Positions 55,127 through 60,742 of a DNA stretch of 60,742 nucleotides are shown in pieces (the first letter of the stretch is position 1; every line of letters starts with the position of its first letter). A program made the position numbers and the translations under genes. The stretch comes from Coriobacteriia bacterium (lineage in GTDB: Bacteria; Actinomycetota; Coriobacteriia; Anaerosomatales; JAAXUF01). The notes beneath the pieces were generated by a model. That model was not told where the DNA came from, did no database searches, and saw nothing but the letters and a program-made list of their open reading frames with translations. The stretch covers positions 1-60,742 of the forward strand of contig JAAXWY010000010.1 of NCBI GenBank assembly GCA_013334745.1, written 5' to 3'.

Positions 55127-55597
55127 CTAGTGCGTGATCGAGACAACGGTGAAATCGATGACCTTGCCCGAAGGAGTGGTCACTTTCACGACCTCGCCCT
55201 TCTTGTGGCCGAGGATGGCGGCACCGACAGGCGACTCGTTGCTGATCTTGTTGTCCGCGGGATCGGCCTCAGCCGAACCGACGACCTGATACGTGTGCTC
55301 GTCACCGGACGCGTCACGGAGCTTGACCTTGCTGCCCAGGTTGACCTTGTCGTTCTTCTTGGGCGCATCGATGATCGTCGCTCGAGCCAGAATCTGAGTG
55401 ACCTCGATGATCCGGCTTTCGACCCACGCCTGCTCGTTCTTGGCGTCGTCGTACTCAGAGTTCTCGGAGATGTCCCCGAACTCCTTGGCCTCCTTGATGC
55501 GCTCACCAACCTCGCGGCGGCGAACCGTCTCGAGATGACGGAGCTCCTCTTCGAGCTTGGCCTGGCCTTCGGGGGTAAGAGCAACCTCTTTGTTCAT
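55127..55597 (-). CDS. greA: Transcription elongation factor GreA
   Basis: Rescues backtracked RNA polymerase by stimulating RNA cleavage. 156 residues from the ATG at 55597 (MNKEVALTPEGQAKLEEEL). The N-terminal coiled coil ends in GDISENSEYDDAKNEQ with the tip acidic residues (D, E). The C-terminal FKBP-like domain has ISNESPVGAAILGHKKGEVV. Longer in-frame starts are not homologous. Confidence 0.97.
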   Translation of the reverse strand: MNKEVALTPEGQAKLEEELRHLETVRRREVGERIKEAKEFGDISENSEYDDAKNEQAWVESRIIEVTQILARATIIDAPKKNDKVNLGSKVKLRDASGDEHTYQVVGSAEADPADNKISNESPVGAAILGHKKGEVVKVTTPSGKVIDFTVVSITH

Positions 55598-55771
55598 GCG
55601 AGAGACTCCCAATCGTGCCCGCCAGATGGTAATGGGCGGGTCCTGTCGTAACGCGCGGGCTGCCCCGCGGATGCGGACAGCCCGTCGAATGTCCACGAAA
55701 GTATATATGAATGCGACGGCGCCGCAAGGGAGACCCCCGGCGACGCCGTAAACGTGCGGAAACTAGGAGGT

Positions 55772-56059
55772 CTACTCCTCGTCGCCCGCCGCAGATGACT
55801 TGGACTCCGCCTTGGCCTCGGCCTTGGCCGGCTCCTTCTTCGGCTCATCCTCTTCAGTGAGGGCGGCCTCGTCCTCCTCGAGCTTTCCCTCGGCACCCTC
55901 GCGGATGGCCTTCATGGTCTTGCCGAGCGACTTGCCGAGCTGCGGAAGGCGCTTCGGGCCGAAGAGCACGAGGATGATCACAAGGATGATGATGAGCTCG
56001 GGGGCACCGATGCCGCCGAGGAACGGAATCGCGATCGCAAGTACGGGGGTCGAGATCAT
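55772..56059 (-). CDS. tatA: Twin-arginine translocase subunit TatA
   Basis: Forms the Tat pore for folded proteins. 95 residues: one N-terminal membrane helix (about 6-32), the hinge [23 protein letters not shown] with the FGP motif in adjoining pieces, and a highly charged Glu/Lys/Ala tail. tatB and tatC are not adjacent, so tatA is an orphan here. Confidence 0.93.
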   Translation of the reverse strand: MISTPVLAIAIPFLGGIGAPELIIILVIILVLFGPKRLPQLGKSLGKTMKAIREGAEGKLEEDEAALTEEDEPKKEPAKAEAKAESKSSAAGDEE

Positions 56060-56136
56060 TCGTTAGCCTCCATGACATAGGAAACGGTCGATACCGGTCG
56101 ACCGCACTGACGCTAGCGAGTAGCGTACCACCACAC

Positions 56137-56778
56137 CTAGACGCTCGCCACGCCCTCTGCGCGAGACAGATAGTAGAGCGTGTGGAGCAGTTCGCGTACG
56201 GGGTCCGTGTTGTGCAGGGTAACGTGCTCAGGGACTTCGACGAATGCCGTCGAGTAGTTCACGACCACCCGAACTCCTGCCGCGCACAGCCGGTCGGCGG
56301 CATCCTGCGCAGCCTCCGGCGGAACCGCGATGACTCCGAAACGGATCCCCTGCTCGCGCACGGACCTCTCGAGTTCCGAGATGTCTCGCACGATCAGGTC
56401 GCCCACACGGCTTCCAACCTTGCGGATATCCTTGTCGAACACCCCTGTGACCACGAAGCCTCGAGTCCTCAGCCCGTCGTACTGTGCAATCGCCGAGCCG
56501 AGATTGCCCGCGCCCACGATGGCGAGCCGCTGTATGTGGTCCGAGCCGAGAATCCGCTGAATCCGGTCAACAAGCAGCGCGATGTCGTATCCCACGCCTC
56601 GCTTTCCGAACTGGCCGAAGTACGCGAAGTCGCGGCGAATCTGCGCTGCGTTGACTTCCGCGAGATGCGAGAGCTGTGCCGATGAGACCGTCTGTGCGCC
56701 TTGCTCGCGAAGATGCATGAGCGCATTCAGGTAGGAAGGAAGCCTCTCGATGACACCCTGGGGTATGCGATCACTCAC
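56137..56778 (-). CDS. rex: Redox-sensing transcriptional repressor Rex
   Basis: Senses NADH/NAD+ and represses fermentation and respiration genes. 213 residues from the GTG at 56778. The winged-helix domain has LSHLAEVNAAQIRRDFAYFGQFGKRGVGYDI in pieces, close to the family's recognition helix; the Rossmann domain has LAIVGAGNLGSAIAQY for NAD(H). No ribosome-binding site is evident, so the start is less certain. A palindrome 52 nt upstream may be its own operator. Confidence 0.94.
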   Translation of the reverse strand: MSDRIPQGVIERLPSYLNALMHLREQGAQTVSSAQLSHLAEVNAAQIRRDFAYFGQFGKRGVGYDIALLVDRIQRILGSDHIQRLAIVGAGNLGSAIAQYDGLRTRGFVVTGVFDKDIRKVGSRVGDLIVRDISELERSVREQGIRFGVIAVPPEAAQDAADRLCAAGVRVVVNYSTAFVEVPEHVTLHNTDPVRELLHTLYYLSRAEGVASV

Positions 56779-56829
56779 TGTTAACACGCTCAATTCAGTC
56801 GTCGCACACCCGCAGATTCTGGGTTGATA

Positions 56830-56847
56830 TCGTAACAACTGTTACAA
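56830..56847. promoter_or_regulatory. Candidate Rex operator upstream of rex
   Basis: TTGTAACA-GT-TGTTACGA (minus-strand reading): perfect 6-bp arms GTAACA/TGTTAC with one mismatch in the outer bases. The form resembles Rex boxes (TTGTGAAnnnnTTCACAA type) with a shorter spacer, and it lies 52 nt before the rex start. Autoregulation is inference. Confidence 0.5.
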
Positions 56848-56937
56848 GGTCGAACAAGCGCATGCCGCTGAAAACAGCCGCGCGGACCGCCATTTCGGGC
56901 AGCCCGCGCGTGGTAGACACACCTGTCACGATGCGAT

Positions 56938-57735
56938 CTAGAAGGCGGCACCATCCAGCGCAGTCGCGCAGACGCAGTCGCGGGTGGTGGGAAGAGCGGG
57001 AATCATCGCGTAGATGAGGCTCTTGACCTTGCTGTTGTTCTCATTGAAAACGCGAATGACCATGTCGTTCGAGACCGGCTCGGCGCCCTCCGCCCCTGCG
57101 TCATGGTCTGTGATCAGCGAGATGTTGACGTAGCAGATCTCAAGCTCACGAGCGAGATAGCACTCAGGGTATTGGGTCATGTTGATGACCTCCCATCCCT
57201 GGGAGGCAAACCACTTCGACTCCGAGCGCGTCGAGAATCGCGGCCCCTGAATCACGACGACGGTGCCTGTCTCATGTGCGGTGATTCCGAGACCCGCGGC
57301 CTTGTCGATCGCGACCTGCCTCATCGAGGGGCAGTAAGGATCAGCGGAGCTCACGTGCGTAGTGATGGGGCCATCGAAGAACGTATCCGTGCGGCCCCAC
57401 GTGCGATCGACGAACTGATCGCAGATCACGAAGTGACCCGGCTCAACCTCGGGCTGCAGCGAGCCGCAAGCGTTAGGGCCGATGATCTGGGAGACACCGA
57501 GCTCCTTCATCGCCCACAGGTTCGCCCGGTAGTTAATCATGTGCGGCGGCAGCGAGTGGTCCTTACCGTGCCGCGGGAGGAAGGCGACGGAACGTCCGGC
57601 GATCTCACCGACCATGACTGCAGACGACGGCGCGCCGAACGGGGTATTGATCTTGTGCTCGCGCGGATTGTCGAGCAGCTCGTAGAAGCCGCTTCCGCCG
57701 AATACGCCTATCTCGGCCTTGGGGGTGTCGGACAT
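56938..57735 (-). CDS. mtnP: S-methyl-5'-thioadenosine phosphorylase
   Basis: Splits methylthioadenosine for methionine salvage. 265 residues from the ATG at 57735, which has AAGGAG 8 nt upstream; a GTG 9 nt earlier overlaps that site. GVFGGSGFYELLD and FLPRHGKDHSLPPHMINYRAN are phosphate- and substrate-site segments; MTQYPECYLARE and SLITDHDAG follow. The two Asp residues of the DxD suggest adenine-type rather than hypoxanthine-type substrates. A related purine phosphorylase specificity cannot be fully excluded. Confidence 0.9.
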   Translation of the reverse strand: MSDTPKAEIGVFGGSGFYELLDNPREHKINTPFGAPSSAVMVGEIAGRSVAFLPRHGKDHSLPPHMINYRANLWAMKELGVSQIIGPNACGSLQPEVEPGHFVICDQFVDRTWGRTDTFFDGPITTHVSSADPYCPSMRQVAIDKAAGLGITAHETGTVVVIQGPRFSTRSESKWFASQGWEVINMTQYPECYLARELEICYVNISLITDHDAGAEGAEPVSNDMVIRVFNENNSKVKSLIYAMIPALPTTRDCVCATALDGAAF

Positions 57736-57843
57736 AGAATCCACTCCTTGCGCATTTCGAGTTGATCGTTACGACGGCGCGATGCCGACTCGCAGATTCT
57801 AGTCGAAAGGCGGGCTGCGTGCCTAAGCCGTGAACGCAAGGCG

Positions 57844-58848
57844 TCAGGCACTCCTCCTGTCGTACTGATCATCTTCCTCGACGGGGTAGCTGCGGTCGGC
57901 CTCGGCGGCTGCAGGCGCGTACAGGGGCCTTCGGAACAGATTGCCCGAGTCGGTCCACAGCTCCTCGACCCGCGCCGCACGGCCCATCAGCTCCGAGAAA
58001 CCGGATGCCTTCGCGTCCAGGTTGTCGACGTGGTGCAGCAGCAGCGCCTCGAACGTCGATGGTCGCTTTGGGGAGCCCCACTCCAGCTCACCGTGGTGCG
58101 ACAGGATCGCATGCTCAAGGCGTGTCAGTACTCCGGTGTCCACCTTCACGCGCGTACGCGCGATCGACGCATGCACCCGCTGCACACCCAGCACGACGTG
58201 ACCGATCAGCCTGCCGGCGTCCGTGTACTCGATCTGTGTGTCGTAGCGCAGTTCATCGCACTTCCCGATGTCGTGGAGTAGGGCCGCGCACACGAGCACG
58301 TCCGCGTCCACCTGAGGGTAGGAAGGGGCGATCGCCTGGCACATGCTCGCGACCGCGACCGTGTGCTCGATGAGTCCCCCCAGGTGCGCGTGGTGATGCG
58401 ACTGGGCACCGGGGCACTCCGCGAATCGGCGCAGGAAGTCCTCATCGCCGAAGACGGCGCGCAGGACCTTGCGTAGTTGCGGGTCACGCACTGAGGCGGC
58501 GATCGACTTGAACTCGGCCAAGACCTCCTCAGGCTGACGCGCACCCGTGGCGATGAAGTCGGATGCATCGACGGCGGGCTCGGCTCGCAAGAAGTCGACG
58601 GAGACACGCCGCACGCCCTTGTAGCTGGTTACCCGTCCGCGCACCCGCACGATGCTGCCCACAGGAGCGGCACAGGCCTCAGCGCCGGGACGGAAGTACA
58701 CAGCCGGTACATGGCCCGTTCGATCAGCGAGTTCAAGCCAGAGAAACGCCTCGCCTGCGCGCGTCGCCCTCATCTCTTTGGATCGCAAGGCGAACGCAGC
58801 ATCGACACGCGTACCCTCAGCCAGTTCACTCACGTAGTTCTGCTTCAC
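57844..58848 (-). CDS. OB-HD domain 3'-5' exoribonuclease, YhaM-like
   Basis: 334 residues from the GTG at 58848, with GGAGG 8 nt upstream. N-terminal OB nucleic-acid-binding domain (about 20-110: FLWLELADRTGHVPAVYF, VGSIVRVRGRVTSYKGVRR). Then an HD domain with HHHAHLGGLIEHTVAVA, ALLHDIGKCDEL and AILSHHGELEWGSPKRPSTFEAL in pieces, the metal ligands of HD phosphohydrolases. The layout matches YhaM, a nuclease of Gram-positive bacteria. Confidence 0.9.
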   Translation of the reverse strand: MKQNYVSELAEGTRVDAAFALRSKEMRATRAGEAFLWLELADRTGHVPAVYFRPGAEACAAPVGSIVRVRGRVTSYKGVRRVSVDFLRAEPAVDASDFIATGARQPEEVLAEFKSIAASVRDPQLRKVLRAVFGDEDFLRRFAECPGAQSHHHAHLGGLIEHTVAVASMCQAIAPSYPQVDADVLVCAALLHDIGKCDELRYDTQIEYTDAGRLIGHVVLGVQRVHASIARTRVKVDTGVLTRLEHAILSHHGELEWGSPKRPSTFEALLLHHVDNLDAKASGFSELMGRAARVEELWTDSGNLFRRPLYAPAAAEADRSYPVEEDDQYDRRSA

Positions 58849-58976
58849 CGTGCTCGCCTCCGCTGTCCGTCGCCTATCCGAGACGACCGTACGCTCCGGG
58901 TCTGACACTGCACGGCGCCAAGCGTGGCGTTGTGAATCGGCTAGTATGGATACAGCCCCTACAACGGAGGTCCCTG

Positions 58977-59429
58977 GTGTCGAAGCAGTCTCGATTCGTA
59001 CGCTGTCTGGCACTCACGGCTACAGCGCTGATCATCGCGCTAGCAATGACCGGGTGCGGTGTTGACGGGCCCACGTGGGCCGACAAGGGCGCTGTCTACG
59101 ACAACGACTCCGCGCTCGAAGTACAGAGCGGGGTGGACACTTCCGCACTCGCCGAGAAGCCCACGGCCGACAGCGCCAAGCTTCGGCACCAGGCGCTCGC
59201 CGCACTGAGGCGGCAAGGCGAGTCGGCCTCGGCCGCAGCCGATCTGCTCACGAAGACGTTCCCGAGCGACATCAACGGTGTCCCGGTCTACGTGGAGCGC
59301 TGCACCTTCTCCGGCGCACCCGCCGTCCTCGTGGTCGAGGCGACCGGGCCCAAGGACGGCAAACTGTCCTCAACGCGCCTTTGGGTCGTCTCTGACACCG
59401 GGGAGATACTTTTCGCCGGTAGCCGCTAA
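58977..59429 (+). CDS. Small lipoprotein of unknown function
   Basis: 150 residues from a GTG with GGAGG 6 nt upstream. The N-terminus has basic residues, a hydrophobic stretch (LALTATALIIALA) and a lipobox-like MTGC, so it is probably lipid-anchored at the membrane surface. The rest has no family that I recognise. A -10-like TAGTAT (58942-58947) lies upstream with no clear -35. Its stop overlaps that of the convergent gene (CTAA). Confidence 0.8.
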   Translation: MSKQSRFVRCLALTATALIIALAMTGCGVDGPTWADKGAVYDNDSALEVQSGVDTSALAEKPTADSAKLRHQALAALRRQGESASAAADLLTKTFPSDINGVPVYVERCTFSGAPAVLVVEATGPKDGKLSSTRLWVVSDTGEILFAGSR

Positions 59430-59830
59430 GCTGAACGCAGGGCCGCACCGCACAGCCTGATGCGGTACTCCTCAAGCAGTTCATCCGGCAGCGAACCGCG
59501 CCAGCCTCGGTCGAGGGCCTCCCACGCATGCCACCCGTCACGACCGCCCTCGAGAAGATCCTCGACGATGGCGGCGGCGAGCATCCTGGCGGCGGCGGTC
59601 GATCCGGCTCTGCCGCGAACCGTCTCACGACGCACGCACGCCGAGAAGTAGGCGCTCGCACGACGACGGGTCGCCAGATTGGCGGGAGCTGTGAGCGCGT
59701 AGCCGAGCGCTCTTCCGGTCGCCTTCCGCGCTCGGGCCGCTGCGGCCTCGCTCACGTCCCCAAGCAGGGCACTGGCAACAAGCTCATCGAGTACCTGCCG
59801 AAAGGTGGGGCTGTCGGTGCGCGTGTTCAT
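59426..59830 (-). CDS. Hypothetical protein, Ala/Arg-rich
   Basis: 134 residues, not recognised. The composition is helical: a run of Ala and Arg in the middle (SEAAAARARKATGRALGY, GSTAAARMLAAAIVEDLLEGG). No signal peptide. The end overlaps the convergent lipoprotein stop. A start at the ATG with AGAAGACATG context fits. Coding is supported by length and position only; it could be a small regulatory or DNA-binding protein, which is a guess. Confidence 0.6.
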   Translation of the reverse strand: MNTRTDSPTFRQVLDELVASALLGDVSEAAAARARKATGRALGYALTAPANLATRRRASAYFSACVRRETVRGRAGSTAAARMLAAAIVEDLLEGGRDGWHAWEALDRGWRGSLPDELLEEYRIRLCGAALRSA

Positions 59831-59909
59831 GTCTTCTCCTTCGAACGTGTGTTCGGAGAGACAGTAGCGCGCACCTCTGACATGAACCTCGCGGCTCGAG
59901 GGCGAGAGC

Positions 59910-60605
59910 CTACGTCAGGCGCTCGGCCAGGTTCGTCAGCCAGATCCTCAATCCCGCTGCGAGCCAGATCTCGCCGCCGGCGAGAAGGAACGAAACCAAG
60001 ATGGCCATCCAGGCGTCAGCGAGCTTCTCAGCCTTTCGATCGAATGCAGGAAGCAGGCACACCATCACCAGGTTGACACTCACCAGCGTCGTGATGATTG
60101 CCGCAGCTGTGAGCAAGGCGTACCCAACGCCGAGAAATGGCGCCCCCCACCATATCGCCATGTAGGCGAATGGGATCACGACGAGGAAGCTCAGTAGCCT
60201 CGATACCGGGTCCAGCACTCGCCCGGCGCCCGAGCGCCGCCACAGCACGTCGTTGACCATAGGTACGACGAGCATCGCGATCGCAAAGCCGGTCATCAGC
60301 CCGGTAATGAGCCGCAGCTCGTTCGTGGTCGTGCGCAGGCCCGAGTAGGAGGAGACACCATCGATACCCATACTGCCAACCATCAGCGCGAATACGACCC
60401 ACCCCATCGGCGAAGGAAACCCGGTCGGACGCTCGCGACGATGCAGTAGGGCGATCACGCCGACTGCGATGATGAAGCCAAGATAGATGCCGGTGTCGCG
60501 GGCGCAAACGGGCAATTGGACACCGCCGCCGAAGAAGGACCGCTCCGGCAGCTGGTGGCACAGCCCATAGCCGAGCCAGTGCATCAGCGAATCAACCACG
60601 AACAC
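59910..60605 (-). CDS. DUF2085 family membrane protein
   Basis: 231 residues with about six membrane segments. The N-terminal GYGLCHQLPERSFFGGG and then LPVCARDTGIYLGF are the DUF2085 pattern, with conserved Cys and His that may bind metal. Function unknown. It is downstream of tRNA-Pro and separated from it by a hairpin. Confidence 0.85.
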   Translation of the reverse strand: MFVVDSLMHWLGYGLCHQLPERSFFGGGVQLPVCARDTGIYLGFIIAVGVIALLHRRERPTGFPSPMGWVVFALMVGSMGIDGVSSYSGLRTTTNELRLITGLMTGFAIAMLVVPMVNDVLWRRSGAGRVLDPVSRLLSFLVVIPFAYMAIWWGAPFLGVGYALLTAAAIITTLVSVNLVMVCLLPAFDRKAEKLADAWMAILVSFLLAGGEIWLAAGLRIWLTNLAERLT

Positions 60606-60620
60606 CGCCTAGATAGCCGA

Positions 60621-60648
60621 ACGGCAGGCCGAGTGAGCGGCCTGCCGT
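60621..60648 (-). terminator. Hairpin after tRNA-Pro
   Basis: Perfect 11-bp stem ACGGCAGGCCG/CGGCCTGCCGT with a 6-nt loop, 11 nt from the tRNA 3' end. No strong U-run. Confidence 0.6.
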
Positions 60649-60659
60649 CAAGTTCCGGA

Positions 60660-60736
<77 letters not shown>

Positions 60737-60742
60737 GCGAGG

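Overview
The window is a contiguous piece of a high-G+C bacterial chromosome that carries much of the gene-expression core. Almost every gene lies on the minus strand. Read in transcription order (right to left) it runs from tRNA-Pro down to rpsI. The G+C bias, actinobacterial-type RNA polymerase subunits, and Spo0H-like sigma factor, DisA, YhaM-type nuclease and Rex together suggest a deep-branching actinobacterium such as a Coriobacteriia relative. The gene order is strikingly like Bacillus/Clostridia. The taxonomic call is inference; there is no rRNA in the window.

Region by region in transcription order. (1) 60.7-53.6 kb: tRNA-Pro, a DUF2085 membrane protein, an unknown small protein, a plus-strand lipoprotein, an OB-HD nuclease (YhaM type), MTA phosphorylase, Rex with a candidate operator, tatA, greA and lysS. 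(2) 53.4-41.4 kb: clpC-radA-disA-PIN/TRAM-ispD-ispF-cysE-cysS-rlmB-yacP-sigH, tightly packed with several 4-nt overlaps. This order is known from Bacillus, here without ctsR/mcsAB, gltX and mrnC. (3) 41.3-37.3 kb: an insertion relative to that order. It holds an acyltransferase, tRNA-Thr(UGU), a plus-strand membrane-bound class III adenylate cyclase, and divergent from it a stand-alone cyclic-nucleotide-binding protein followed by an unknown protein. (4) 37.3-35.1 kb: tRNA-Tyr, tRNA-Thr(GGU), tRNA-Met(CAU), tuf, rpmG and tRNA-Trp. (5) 35.1-23.6 kb: secE-nusG-rplK-rplA-[leader]-rplJ-rplL-rpoB-rpoC. (6) 23.4-4.46 kb: str, S10, spc and alpha operons fused into one run, rpsL to rplQ, with no tuf after fusA. 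(7) 4.35-0.07 kb: ecfA1-ecfA2-ecfT-truA and rplM-rpsI, ending in a terminator.

The most unusual observation is in RpoC. After the normal beta-prime core there is a long acidic linker and then about 63 residues that align without gaps to the C-terminal domain of the RpoA encoded in the same window. The equivalents of several E. coli alpha-CTD DNA-contact residues (R265, N268, G296, K298, E302) are kept. This would give the polymerase a third alpha-CTD-like module, tethered to beta-prime. The second is the divergent adenylate cyclase / cyclic-nucleotide-binding pair inserted between sigH and the tRNA-tuf block. The third is that nearly every ribosomal-protein spacer longer than about 45 nt holds a good stem-loop.

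Promoters that can be read by eye share a TTGAC-like -35 and a TAnnnT -10, 17-18 nt apart (rplM, infA, rpsL, rpoB, rpmG, tRNA-Tyr, and more weakly tuf). Two second-messenger synthases (DisA for c-di-AMP and the class III cyclase) are present. No mobile elements, CRISPR arrays, pseudogenes or rRNA genes were seen.
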